A stretch of DNA of 64,000 bases. Source: an uncultured Acidobacteriaceae bacterium (GTDB lineage Bacteria > Acidobacteriota > Terriglobia > Terriglobales > Acidobacteriaceae). The DNA lies in the NCBI GenBank assembly GCA_903904755.1, contig CAIVDV010000009.1, positions 124,001-188,000 on the forward strand. The letters run 5' to 3'. The notes below the pieces were generated by a model. That model had not been told where the DNA came from and did not search any database. It was given only the letters and a program-made list of their open reading frames with translations. This document shows, in pieces, positions 25,363 to 33,581 of the stretch. Numbering within the stretch: the first letter of the stretch is position 1; every line of letters starts with the position of its first letter. A program made the position numbers and the translations under genes.

Positions 25363-27441
25363 ATGAAAGTTCGCCCCCGCATTGCCACCCAGCTTGCCAC
25401 TCTGCTCGCCTCACTGCTGATCTTCTCCGGAATGGTACGGACGGCCATTGCCGCAGCACCGGAGGCCGGCACCGCGCCGGTACTGGAACTGAAGGGGCTG
25501 GGCAAAGGCCTCGCTCCCCTCGATGGCCCCTGGCAGTTTCACGTAGGCGACGACCTCCTCTGGACCGCCCCATGGGTAAACGACACCGCCGGCCAGGACG
25601 GCTGGGAGCAGATTTCCGCCGACAAGACATGGGGCGTACAGGGGCATCCGGCCATGACCGGATATGCCTGGTACCGCAAGCACATCCACATTGAAACCGC
25701 TCCGGGCGCGGCAGCCGATATCGCAATGCTCATCCGCCACGCCGACGACGCCTACGAAATCTACTGGAACGGCGAACTCGTAGGCAAAAACGGGAAGCTG
25801 CCCCCCAAGCCGCTCTACTACTTTGCCACCTCGCAGCCCGCGCAGACCTTCGGCCTGGGGCCAATCCGCGATGGCGTGCTGGCCATCCGCATGTGGAAGG
25901 CACCTCTCAATTCCTTCAATCCAGACACCATGGGCGGCTTCTATTTCGCGCCTCTCCTCGGCAGCCCCGAGGCGATTGCCAGCCGCAAGGCCGAGCTGGA
26001 TTACAACTGGATACGAAGCCGCCAGTTCGCCTTTGGCCTCAACGCACTCTACGCACTGCTGATGCTGCTCAGCCTGCTCACCTGGGCACGGAATCGGCAG
26101 ATGAAGATTGCCTGCTGGCTCGGCGTCTTCTGCATGGGGCCAGTATGGGGAACCCTGCTCGTTGGGTTGCGACTTCCCTTCTCCTCCGATTTCGCTTTGG
26201 GCTGGCTGCAGCCGTCGTTTGCCATATCCGATGTGGGTCTGTGGTTTTTGCTGCTGTACCTGCTCAAGCTCGACAACCGGCCTCGGCTGGTCGAACTGGT
26301 TCGGCTCATGGCGGTCATCCAGATGGTCGCGACCTGCCTCGATGGGTTGATCACCATGCTCGACTGGTCGAAGCCATGGCTCGCGCCCTGGGTTCAGGGC
26401 GCCGATGCCGTGCTCACAGCAATCTTCACCGTGCAGGAAGCATTCCCCCTGCTGCTCGTGGCCTTGGCAATCCGGAAGAAGCTCGACCTCTCGCGATGGC
26501 TGGTCGCTGCCGCCGCGTTTTTGAGCGAAATGTTCCAGGTCGTCCGCATCGCCAGCCAGCAGGGCGAACGGTACACCCACTGGACAATTGGCGAGAAAAT
26601 CGGCCAGCCCCTCTTCTTCATCAATGGCAACGCATTTACCGCCCAGGTGTTGGCAAACTCGCTCCTGCTCGTATCGGTCATGTACGCGGTCTACGAGTTT
26701 CTGCAGGATACCGGCAAGCAGCAGGCGGCCCTTCAGCAGGAGTTCCAGAACGCACGCGAACTCCAGCAGGTCCTCATCCCTGAGGAGCAGCCCGAAACGC
26801 CCGGCTACCTCATGTCCAGCGCCTACCAGCCGGCCAGCGAGGTCGGTGGAGACTTCTACCAGGTCGTCGAGCTCGAGGCCGGCGCAACCCTCGTCGTCCT
26901 CGGCGATGTCAGCGGCAAGGGCCTGCGCGCGGCAATGGCGGTCTCGCTCATCATTGGCACCGTCCGCACTCTGGCGGAGACGACGGGCTCGCCCGCACAA
27001 ATCCTGGCAGGCCTCAACCGCAGGCTCGTCGGCCGCCTTCAGGGCGGCTTTACCACCGCAATTGCCGTCCGCCTCGATGCCGACGGAAAATGCACCATGG
27101 CCAGCGCCGGCCATCCCGGACCATACCGCAACGGCGTCGAGGTCCCCGTCGTCGGCGACCTGCCCCTCGGTCTCGCCCCCAACCAGCACTTCGCCGAAAA
27201 GACCCTCCAGCTCGAACCCGGCGACCACCTCGCCCTCTATACCGATGGGCTCCTCGAAGCACGCAACCCCACCGGTGAACTCTTCGGCTTCAACCGCCTC
27301 ACTACCCTCTTCGCAGGGCAGGCCAGCGCCGAGGAAGCAGTCCAGGCCGCCATCCAGTTTGGCCAGGACGACGACGTCACCGTGCTCACCCTCACCCGCC
27401 TCGCCCAAACCCGCCCCATGCCCGAACTCACCGCCGTCTAG
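25363..27441 (+). CDS. Seven-TM SpoIIE-type PP2C phosphatase with GH2-like sensor domain (copy 2)
   Basis: 692 residues, same architecture as the previous gene: signal peptide, jelly-roll sensor (LDGPWQFHVGDD, AGQDGWEQISADKTWG, TGYAWYRKHI, DDAYEIYWNGELVG), seven TM segments, coiled coil (EFQNARELQQVLIP identical to copy 1), and phosphatase with EVGGDFYQV, GDVSGKGLRAAM, SAGHPGPY, LYTDGLLEAR and DDDVTVLTL. The cytoplasmic half is better conserved between copies than the sensor, as expected after duplication with ligand divergence. I chose ATG 25363 (GAGGAG ten bases before); GTG 25333, right after the copy-1 stop, is an alternative. No anti-sigma or STAS gene is adjacent; the XRE-membrane trio follows. 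Confidence 0.92.
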   Translation: MKVRPRIATQLATLLASLLIFSGMVRTAIAAAPEAGTAPVLELKGLGKGLAPLDGPWQFHVGDDLLWTAPWVNDTAGQDGWEQISADKTWGVQGHPAMTGYAWYRKHIHIETAPGAAADIAMLIRHADDAYEIYWNGELVGKNGKLPPKPLYYFATSQPAQTFGLGPIRDGVLAIRMWKAPLNSFNPDTMGGFYFAPLLGSPEAIASRKAELDYNWIRSRQFAFGLNALYALLMLLSLLTWARNRQMKIACWLGVFCMGPVWGTLLVGLRLPFSSDFALGWLQPSFAISDVGLWFLLLYLLKLDNRPRLVELVRLMAVIQMVATCLDGLITMLDWSKPWLAPWVQGADAVLTAIFTVQEAFPLLLVALAIRKKLDLSRWLVAAAAFLSEMFQVVRIASQQGERYTHWTIGEKIGQPLFFINGNAFTAQVLANSLLLVSVMYAVYEFLQDTGKQQAALQQEFQNARELQQVLIPEEQPETPGYLMSSAYQPASEVGGDFYQVVELEAGATLVVLGDVSGKGLRAAMAVSLIIGTVRTLAETTGSPAQILAGLNRRLVGRLQGGFTTAIAVRLDADGKCTMASAGHPGPYRNGVEVPVVGDLPLGLAPNQHFAEKTLQLEPGDHLALYTDGLLEARNPTGELFGFNRLTTLFAGQASAEEAVQAAIQFGQDDDVTVLTLTRLAQTRPMPELTAV

Positions 27442-27478
27442 CCCAATCGAAACCCATCCCGCCCTGAATATTTCTGAT

Positions 27479-27507
27479 TTGACAATTTTGTTGCGTTAAC
27501 GCAATAT
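27479..27507 (+). promoter_or_regulatory. Promoter with palindromic operator before the XRE regulator
   Basis: Consensus -35 TTGACA (27479-27484), 17-base spacer, weak -10 CAATAT (27502-27507). A perfect 14-base palindrome TTGCGTTAACGCAA lies at 27491-27504, spanning the spacer and entering the -10. ATG follows at 27514, so the transcript would be leaderless or nearly so. The position suggests autorepression by the XRE protein encoded next; this is inference. Confidence 0.65.
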
Positions 27508-27513
27508 ATCGCT

Positions 27514-27813
27514 ATGGCTGATAACACCAAAGGCGCCCCCGGCGAAAGCGGCTTGTACAACCGCATCGCCGTCCTGCGCGCCGAACGAGGCGTCAGCCGC
27601 CAGGATCTCGCCGACGCGCTCGGCGTAAACTACCAGACCATCGGCTTCCTCGAGCGCGGCGACTACTCCCCCAGCCTCAAGCTGGCATTCGGCCTCAGCG
27701 AATACTTCGGCCTCCCCGTGGAGGCAATCTTCTCCACCCGTCCGCTCGGGCCCCTCAGCGCCCAGGTCTATGGGGTCCGGACGGAAAATCTCGGCGGAAA
27801 GGGTCATGCATGA
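27514..27813 (+). CDS. XRE-family helix-turn-helix regulator
   Basis: 99 residues. HTH_3 domain at about 15-72: NRIAVLRAERGVSRQDLADA, then recognition helix LGVNYQTIGFLERGDYSPS, and SLKLAFGLSEYFGLPVEAIF. This is the pattern of short YozG-like regulators that usually sit in front of small membrane-protein genes. A C-terminal tail of about 27 residues has no known domain. No Shine-Dalgarno is visible; the perfect palindrome 10 bases before the ATG is the likely own operator. Its stop overlaps the next ATG (ATGA), so the regulator and membrane protein are coupled. Confidence 0.93.
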   Translation: MADNTKGAPGESGLYNRIAVLRAERGVSRQDLADALGVNYQTIGFLERGDYSPSLKLAFGLSEYFGLPVEAIFSTRPLGPLSAQVYGVRTENLGGKGHA

Positions 27814-28355
27814 TTCCGACAAGCAGAGCCATGGCAGGCCCGTTCGTGGCCAAAAGACGAAATCGCCGCTGGATGGTTGGAATTTACTGGGGCATGATGG
27901 TCCCGCTTACCGCCTTTGTGGTTGGCAGGGTCTTTGCTCGTCAGCCATCGGAGTGGTTCATGCTGATTGCCGCAGCGGTGATGGTGCTCAATCTCTTCAC
28001 GCTGTCTCGCCTCGGTACCAAGCCTTTCTTCCCCGCCCCGATGCTCATTGATCGAGAAATGGTAGCTTTCTGGAACGGCAAGGAGGATTTGGCACGCCTC
28101 GACGCCGACCTCCGACTCGACGAGCGCGAGACCCAGTTGCGGGACAGGGCCCACTTCCGTGCATACGGCATTCTTGTGTGGTTTGCGCTGGGGTGGTTTG
28201 GGATGCTTTGCGTATCTCGAATGTTGGAGCCAGCATGGTCCGCCTGGACCGGGCCGGTTTTCTTGAGCGTGCTGATTGCGGTCCTGCTGGGGCTGCCCCA
28301 AACCCTGCTGGCGTGGAACGAGCCGGATGTCAACCCGACCGGCGAAGAGGAGTAA
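27810..28355 (+). CDS. Four-TM membrane protein, paralogue A, in XRE operon
   Basis: 181 residues. Hydrophobic segments at about 22-42, 48-66, 114-131 and 145-165 predict four spans. Between spans two and three is a charged cytoplasmic loop with DERETQLRDRAHFRAY; the end reads LPQTLLAWNEPDVNPTGEEE. Both blocks recur in the next protein, so the two are paralogues. The start overlaps the regulator stop by four bases. I know no function; XRE-plus-small-membrane-protein operons are common in many phyla, and the membrane protein may control the regulator or respond to envelope state. Confidence 0.85.
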   Translation: MIPTSRAMAGPFVAKRRNRRWMVGIYWGMMVPLTAFVVGRVFARQPSEWFMLIAAAVMVLNLFTLSRLGTKPFFPAPMLIDREMVAFWNGKEDLARLDADLRLDERETQLRDRAHFRAYGILVWFALGWFGMLCVSRMLEPAWSAWTGPVFLSVLIAVLLGLPQTLLAWNEPDVNPTGEEE

Positions 28356-28358
28356 CCC

Positions 28359-28928
28359 ATGAAAGCCGAACTCATACTGATGGGCAAGCGGTGGGACATG
28401 GCCACCCAATCAGCCCGCCGATGGCTGGTCGCCACCATCTATCTGCTCCTTGCCGCCATCCTCGTCGAGCTCTATCTGCTCGACCACTGGCGCACCAGCG
28501 GCTACTACCTCATCTTTGCCACCTTCCTCATCAACCGCTTCCTCCTCGGCGGCTACCAGTTCGGCGGCCTCATCAAGCCCTTCAACGAGCGCACCCCGGT
28601 CCGGAAAATCACCCCCGCGCCCTTCGTACTCCTCTTCGGCCTCCGCGTCTGGGAGCCCGAGCCGCGCGACACCGAGTGGCAAAACGACGAACGCGAACAG
28701 GGCCAGCGCGACCGTGCGCACTACCTGGCATACCAGATGCTCATTTTTGTACTCATGCCCCTCTGGCTCGCCGCCTCCTGGGCCTCCCATGAGTCACGCC
28801 TGCTCGCATGGCTGCCCATGCCCTCTGCTGTCTTGGTCTATGGTCTGGTCCTTGCCATGATCGCGCTCGCCATCACCCTCCCCCAGGCAATACTCCTCTG
28901 GACCGAACCAGACATGGATTCGGAGTAA
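28359..28928 (+). CDS. Four-TM membrane protein, paralogue B, in XRE operon
   Basis: 189 residues starting three bases after paralogue A. Spans at about 22-40, 47-62, 128-145 and 154-178. Shares with A the loop DEREQGQRDRAHYLAYQ and the C-terminal LPQAILLWTEPDMDSE. Its first loop is longer (GGYQFGGLIKPFNERTP). The conserved DERE..xRDRAHxxAY motif in the cytoplasmic loop is the obvious candidate for a functional site or for A-B pairing. No family recognised. Translationally coupled to A by spacing. Confidence 0.85.
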   Translation: MKAELILMGKRWDMATQSARRWLVATIYLLLAAILVELYLLDHWRTSGYYLIFATFLINRFLLGGYQFGGLIKPFNERTPVRKITPAPFVLLFGLRVWEPEPRDTEWQNDEREQGQRDRAHYLAYQMLIFVLMPLWLAASWASHESRLLAWLPMPSAVLVYGLVLAMIALAITLPQAILLWTEPDMDSE

Positions 28929-28992
28929 CCTCAGCGCAGGAATAGGAGACCGGGAGTCGCCATTTACCCAAATTGGAAAGAGAACTCGCGGA

Positions 28993-29265
28993 TTAGCTGA
29001 AAACGCCGTGTTCGATGCGACCCAGAACGTCGGCAACTCCCCTTGTTCCGTCACGGGTAGCGAGAAGGTCAGCCGGTCTGGCACCGCCCAGGGCTCGATT
29101 GGCCGTCTGCATCCAGGCAAGACAGCTCCGCTGCCCAAACAGAGCCACCGCCGCTTCAGCGACTGACGTTCCTATCGGGAAAGACTCTTCGAATTCTGTG
29201 TCCGGCAACGCCATCAATGCTCCAATACTGGCTTTATCCGCAAATTCCGGCCCTGCGTGAACCAT
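28993..29265 (-). CDS. ParS/MbcA-type toxin-binding domain protein without HTH or toxin partner
   Basis: 90 residues from ATG 29265 (TTG 29277 also possible). The second half is the C-terminal domain of Xre/MbcA/ParS antitoxins: ALFGQRSCLAWMQTANRALG, then GARPADLLATRDGTRGVADV, ending LGRIEHGVF, which fits the family consensus 'A...WL...n.aLgG.rPldLl.t..G...v...LgriehGv'. Complete antitoxins carry an N-terminal helix-turn-helix and are followed by a RES-domain toxin; here neither exists. It begins at the tyrS stop (tyrS ends 29270), so it probably rides on the tyrS transcript. It may be a decayed toxin-antitoxin remnant or a recruited stand-alone binding module. Confidence 0.78.
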   Translation of the reverse strand: MVHAGPEFADKASIGALMALPDTEFEESFPIGTSVAEAAVALFGQRSCLAWMQTANRALGGARPADLLATRDGTRGVADVLGRIEHGVFS

Positions 29266-29269
29266 CGAC

Positions 29270-30523
29270 TCACCCAATCACCGCCACCTTCGCCCGCTTC
29301 CCCAGCCGCACTGTCAGCCGCGTCGGCAACTTCTCCAGCTGCAGCGTCGCGTTGGTATAGGCCTCCCCATCCAGCTTCACCGCCTTTTCCGCCAGCTTCC
29401 GGCTGGCTTCCGAGCCGCTCGCAGCCAGCCCCAGATGCACCAGCAGCTTCGGGATTCGAATCGCCAGTTGCCCCGGCAACCCCGCCGGCCCCACCAGATC
29501 CGCGTACGCGACAGCCAATTCTTCCAAATCTTCGCTCACGGCCTTCTGCTGGAACATCAGCGCCCAGTTCTCATCCGCGCGGGCAGCATCTTCCTGCGAG
29601 TGGAAGTCCGCCACAATCGTCCGCGCCAACCGCTTTTTGGCCTCCATCGGGTGCAGCGTGCCCTCGGCCACCTGCGTCTGCAGCGCCTCCACCTCTGAGG
29701 TGCGCAGGTCGGTCAGCAGCGTCCAGTAGCGCCACATCAGCTCGTCTGAAATGCTCATCAACTTCCCGTACATCTCCCCCGGTGCCTCGTGGATGCCAAT
29801 CGCGTTGTTCAGCGACTTCGACATCTTCTGCACCCCGTCCAGCCCCTCCAGAATCGGGTTCATCAGCACAATCTGCGGCTTCTGCCCGTACACACGCTGC
29901 AGCTCGCGGCCGCACAGCAGGTTGAACTTCTGGTCGGTCCCGCCCAGCTCCACGTCGCACTCCAGCGCCACCGAGTCATACCCCTGCATCACCGGGTACA
30001 GGAACTCGTGCAGGCTGATCGGCTGTTCCGCCTGGTAGCGCTTGTGGAAGTCGTCCCGCTCCAGCATCTGCGACACCGTAAAGTTCGCCGCCAGCCGAAT
30101 CGTTCCTTCAAAACCCAGCTTGTCCAACCACTCGGAGTTGAACCGCACCTCAGTTTTCTCGCGGTCCAATATCTGGAAGACCTGCTCCTGGTAGGTCACG
30201 GCATTCGCGTTGATCTGCTCCCGCGTCAGCGGCTTGCGCGTAACGTTGCGCCCCGTGGGGTCGCCGATGAGGGAGGTAAAATCGCCCACCAGGAAGATGA
30301 CCTGATGCCCCAGTTGCTGAAAGTGCCGCAGCTTGCGCATCAGCACCGTGTGGCCCAGATGCAGGTCGGGCGCAGTCGGGTCAAAGCCCGCTTTCACACG
30401 CAGCGGGCGTCCGGTTTTGCGGCTCTCTTCCAGGCGCTCGCGAAGGTCACTCACGCGGATGATTTCGGCTGCGCCTTTTTGGAGCAGGTCAAGCTGTTCG
30501 TCGACGGGGAGAAATTCTGCCAT
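29270..30523 (-). CDS. tyrS: Tyrosyl-tRNA synthetase
   Basis: 417 residues, class I aminoacyl-tRNA synthetase. HIGH motif as HLGH (55-58) within [24 protein letters not shown] motif at 233-237, tyrosine-site residues in [26 protein letters not shown], and a C-terminal S4 RNA-binding domain (about 350-415). The [10 protein letters not shown] form belongs to the TyrZ-like subgroup. TATACT nine bases before the ATG is a plausible -10, and GGAAG is a short Shine-Dalgarno. The ParS-like gene overlaps or abuts its 3' end. Confidence 0.98.
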   Translation of the reverse strand: MAEFLPVDEQLDLLQKGAAEIIRVSDLRERLEESRKTGRPLRVKAGFDPTAPDLHLGHTVLMRKLRHFQQLGHQVIFLVGDFTSLIGDPTGRNVTRKPLTREQINANAVTYQEQVFQILDREKTEVRFNSEWLDKLGFEGTIRLAANFTVSQMLERDDFHKRYQAEQPISLHEFLYPVMQGYDSVALECDVELGGTDQKFNLLCGRELQRVYGQKPQIVLMNPILEGLDGVQKMSKSLNNAIGIHEAPGEMYGKLMSISDELMWRYWTLLTDLRTSEVEALQTQVAEGTLHPMEAKKRLARTIVADFHSQEDAARADENWALMFQQKAVSEDLEELAVAYADLVGPAGLPGQLAIRIPKLLVHLGLAASGSEASRKLAEKAVKLDGEAYTNATLQLEKLPTRLTVRLGKRAKVAVIG

Positions 30524-30745
30524 GGCACTTCCAGTATAGATTTGCGGAGCGAATGGGTGCCTCAGGCAATGGTCAATCCGGGTCAGCGGAGACTGGGGCG
30601 GGAGTGCGAGGCTTTGCTTATCTGCGAATCACCGGCAACCGTTCCGGCGCAGGTGAGATTCAGGAGCGGCTTGGCAATCTCCCGATAAGGGAGTGCTCCC
30701 GCCAACCTGTCAGGGTCAGCGTTACCAGCAAATTGGAGAAACACG

Positions 30746-32164
30746 ATGAAGTTCTATTGGAAGGCAGCAACGCTGCCGGTTGTTTTGCTCGCTCTCGGGT
30801 TGGCAGCTACAGGCTGTAAGCCCAACGCGGATGCGCAAACGGCAGGGACGGACGGCACCGTGCAGGCTGCTCAGCAGGATCCAACCGATCCGGCCAATGC
30901 AAACCTCGCACCTGTGAGTGCGGCGCCACAGCAGCAGCAGGCCCCGCAGCAGAATCTCCAGACTCCGCCGAGCCGCCAGAGCCCGCAATACGCGCAGAAC
31001 TCTCAGAATCAGCAGTATCAGCAGGACAGGTCGCCGCAGGGGTATCGCCCGCAGAACCCGCAGAACACGGCACCCCAGTACTCCAACGAAAACGGCAACT
31101 ATGGCGACGGCGACGCGGATGATACGCCCGTGGTCTACGCCCAGGAAGCGCCGCCCATGCTGCCCGTCTATGAGCAGCCGCCCATCCCCGGCCCCGGATA
31201 CATGTGGACCCCCGGCTATTGGGACTACGCTGACTCGGACTATTACTGGGTGCCGGGTGCTTGGATCTCTCCGCCATACGTAGGCGCGCTTTGGACCCCC
31301 GGATATTGGGGCTTCTACACCGGGCGCTACGGATTTCACCGCGGCTACTGGGGTCGCTACATCGGCTTTTACGGCGGTGTCGATTACGGATTTGGCTATG
31401 CCGGCCGAGGCTACCAGGGCGGATACTGGCGCGGCAACGACTTCAGCTACAACATCACCGTCAACAATGTACGAAACCTGCGCAGCGAATACGTCTACAA
31501 CCACAGGGTTGAGCTGAGTCTGTCCATCGGCGACCGCGGCCGCGTCAGCTATAACGGCGGCCCAAGGGGAATTCAGGCTCGGCCAATGCCCCAGGAAGTT
31601 GCCGCTTTCCGCGCACCCCACAACTCTCCAATGCGGGCTCAGGTCGAACTCGCCCGGACTGCTTCCAGCAATCGCGCGCAGTTTGCCCATATCAACCAGG
31701 GCAAGCCCACCATGACGGTATCCGAACGGCCGATGCAGGCCGATCGCGGCATTCGTCCCGCACCCGTGATGCACCAGATGCCCGCTGTCACCGGACACCC
31801 CGCGCCGGGAACCTACCCGCGGCCAATGGAGACAAATCGGCCGGGAATGAACGGCAGCCAGGGCATGAGAAGCAACCAGCCGGCGGCCCGTCCACAAGCT
31901 CCGCAGCAGCAAACTCGGCAGCAACCTCAGCAACAGGCCAGGCCCCAACAGCCGCAACCTCGGCCTCAGCAGCAAGCTCGGCCCCAGCAGCAGGCTAAGC
32001 CGCAGCCTGAGCAGCAGGCACGTCCACAGCAGCAAGCCCGGCCTCAACAGCAGGCAAGGCCCCAGCCGCAACAACAACCACGGCCTCAGCAACAGCAGGC
32101 CCGGCCCCAGCAGCAAGCCAGGCCAACTGCCCCGGAAAAACCAAACGAAAAGCCCCGGCCGTAA
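30746..32164 (+). CDS. Lipoprotein with WXXGXW repeats and Gln/Pro/Arg-rich tail
   Basis: 472 residues. Lipobox LAATGC gives a lipidated Cys near residue 24. A Gln/Pro-rich linker (about 50-135) leads to the repeats PGYMWTPGYWDY, YWVPGAWISPP, LWTPGYWGFYTG and HRGYWGRYIGFYGG, which match the WXXGXW (YXWGXW) repeat family. These short aromatic repeats occur in surface-exposed or envelope proteins of unknown role. After a middle domain (about 225-370) comes a tail of about 95 residues made almost only of Gln, Arg, Pro, Ala (units like QQQARPQ), encoded by CAG/GCC-rich repeats. GGAG upstream of ATG 30746. A bidirectional terminator follows. Confidence 0.85.
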   Translation: MKFYWKAATLPVVLLALGLAATGCKPNADAQTAGTDGTVQAAQQDPTDPANANLAPVSAAPQQQQAPQQNLQTPPSRQSPQYAQNSQNQQYQQDRSPQGYRPQNPQNTAPQYSNENGNYGDGDADDTPVVYAQEAPPMLPVYEQPPIPGPGYMWTPGYWDYADSDYYWVPGAWISPPYVGALWTPGYWGFYTGRYGFHRGYWGRYIGFYGGVDYGFGYAGRGYQGGYWRGNDFSYNITVNNVRNLRSEYVYNHRVELSLSIGDRGRVSYNGGPRGIQARPMPQEVAAFRAPHNSPMRAQVELARTASSNRAQFAHINQGKPTMTVSERPMQADRGIRPAPVMHQMPAVTGHPAPGTYPRPMETNRPGMNGSQGMRSNQPAARPQAPQQQTRQQPQQQARPQQPQPRPQQQARPQQQAKPQPEQQARPQQQARPQQQARPQPQQQPRPQQQQARPQQQARPTAPEKPNEKPRP

Positions 32165-32191
32165 CCCGATTGGGCCCAGTCCCGGCTAAAC

Positions 32192-32224
32192 AAAACGCGG
32201 AGACCGCAATGGTCGCCGCGTTTT
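32192..32224. terminator. Bidirectional terminator between lipoprotein and MFS genes
   Basis: Stem AAAACGCGG / CCGCGTTTT (32192-32200, 32216-32224), extended inside by GACC/GGTC. T run on the plus strand and T run on the minus strand, between convergent genes. Confidence 0.85.
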
Positions 32225-32235
32225 CCTTTGCAATC

Positions 32236-33525
32236 TCAGTCGGCAGCGTTGCTCCGCAGCGCCTCTGGCGTTAGCTCGTCCACGTGGCGCAGCTTCGGGA
32301 ACAGCCAGGACCACACGCCTGTGACGACGAGGGCCCCAATGCCGCCCGCTACCGTCGCCCGCACCGCGCCCAGCCAGTGGGCGGTCAGCCCGCTCTCAAA
32401 TTCCCCCAGTTCGTTCGATGCGCCGATAAACAGCGAGTTCACCGCCGAAACCCGCCCCCGCATCTCAATCGGCGTAGCCAGTTGCAGAACCGAGCTCCGG
32501 ATGACCACCGAAACCATGTCCGCCGCTCCGGCAACAAACAGCGCCGCAAGCGACAGCGGCAGCGATCGCGAAATCCCAAAAACAATCGTAGCCAGTCCAA
32601 ACAGCCCAACGCAGGTAAACAGCCGCGCTCCGGCATGGCGCTGCAGCGGGAAGCGCGTCAGCATGAAGCTGACAACCAGCGCTCCCGCAGCCGGTGCCGC
32701 CCGCAGCAGCCCCAGCCCTCTTGGCCCGGTATGCAGAATTTCGCTCGCAAAAATAGGCATCAGCGCCACCGCCCCGCCCAGCAGCACCACAAACAGGTCC
32801 AGCGAAAAAGACCCCAGCAGAATCGGCGCCCGCCGAACATATTCAAACCCCGCAAAAATCACCTTCAACGTCGTCGCACGATGCTCCAGCCGCCCTAGCC
32901 GAACCGAAAGGCTCCCCACCAGCACCAGAAAAATCACCAGCGTCGCCAGCGTAAAGCAGTAGACAATCCCCGGGCCGGCGAGCAGTCCGCCTGCCAAACA
33001 GCCCAGCGGCAGGGTAAACAGCAAGCCACCAATCGCCGGCCCCGCAATGTTGGCCACCTGAAAAATCGCCGCCCCCCAAGTCACCGCATTGACAAAATGC
33101 TCTTTCGGCACCAGATGAGGAATCAGCGCAGAGGCCGCTGGGCCTGAGAACGCGCGCCCCATCCCGATGAGGAACAGCACAGCATAAATTAGCCAGATAT
33201 TTTGCGAGCCGTTCAGCGCCAGCGTTAGCAGCGCCCCAGTGGCAATGATCTGCAGCCCGTAGCACAGCAGGATAATGCGCCGCCGGTCGAATCGGTCGGC
33301 AACGTGCCCGGCGGGAATCAGAAACAACAGCGCCGGCAGAAACAGCGCCAGCCCGGTGTTCCCTAGGTCCAGCGCCCGGTGCGTAATCGAGTAAACCTGC
33401 CACGCGACGGCTACGGTTTGCGCCTCAGCCCCCATAATGACGGCAAGACGCGCCGCCTGGTAGCGGCGGAAGTCGCTGGATTCGAACGCTGAGGCTGTGC
33501 CGGAAGGAACTTGAGGGGAAGACAT
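32236..33525 (-). CDS. MFS transporter (EntS/MFS_3 type)
   Basis: 429 residues with about 12 hydrophobic segments. Family blocks: FRRYQAARLAVIMGAEAQTVAVAWQVY at the start (given here in part as AQTVAVAWQVY), AGHVADRFDRRRI in the cytoplasmic loop 2-3 (the MFS D-R-x-x-R-R motif), GRAFSGPAASALIPHLV, and ATPIEMRGRVSAVNSLFIGASNELGEFESG late. This is the pattern of the enterobactin-exporter-like MFS_3 group. Substrate unknown. Convergent with the WXXGXW lipoprotein gene; start ATG 33525 with GAGGGGAAG upstream. Confidence 0.92.
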   Translation of the reverse strand: MSSPQVPSGTASAFESSDFRRYQAARLAVIMGAEAQTVAVAWQVYSITHRALDLGNTGLALFLPALLFLIPAGHVADRFDRRRIILLCYGLQIIATGALLTLALNGSQNIWLIYAVLFLIGMGRAFSGPAASALIPHLVPKEHFVNAVTWGAAIFQVANIAGPAIGGLLFTLPLGCLAGGLLAGPGIVYCFTLATLVIFLVLVGSLSVRLGRLEHRATTLKVIFAGFEYVRRAPILLGSFSLDLFVVLLGGAVALMPIFASEILHTGPRGLGLLRAAPAAGALVVSFMLTRFPLQRHAGARLFTCVGLFGLATIVFGISRSLPLSLAALFVAGAADMVSVVIRSSVLQLATPIEMRGRVSAVNSLFIGASNELGEFESGLTAHWLGAVRATVAGGIGALVVTGVWSWLFPKLRHVDELTPEALRSNAAD

Positions 33526-33581
33526 GTTCTGTCTTTGGTTATACGCCGGAGCCCCGGAAAAGGCGATCCGGCGCAGGCGGG

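Noticed and set aside
25411-27408. 665-residue open frame antisense to the second phosphatase gene
   Set aside because: Shadow of a high-G+C gene; acidic/Gly-rich random composition, while the sense strand has clear catalytic motifs.
30746-32164. CRISPR-like repeat array in the Gln-rich tail
   Set aside because: The CAG/GCC repeats are in phase with an open frame, lack fixed repeat-spacer units, and belong to the lipoprotein tail.
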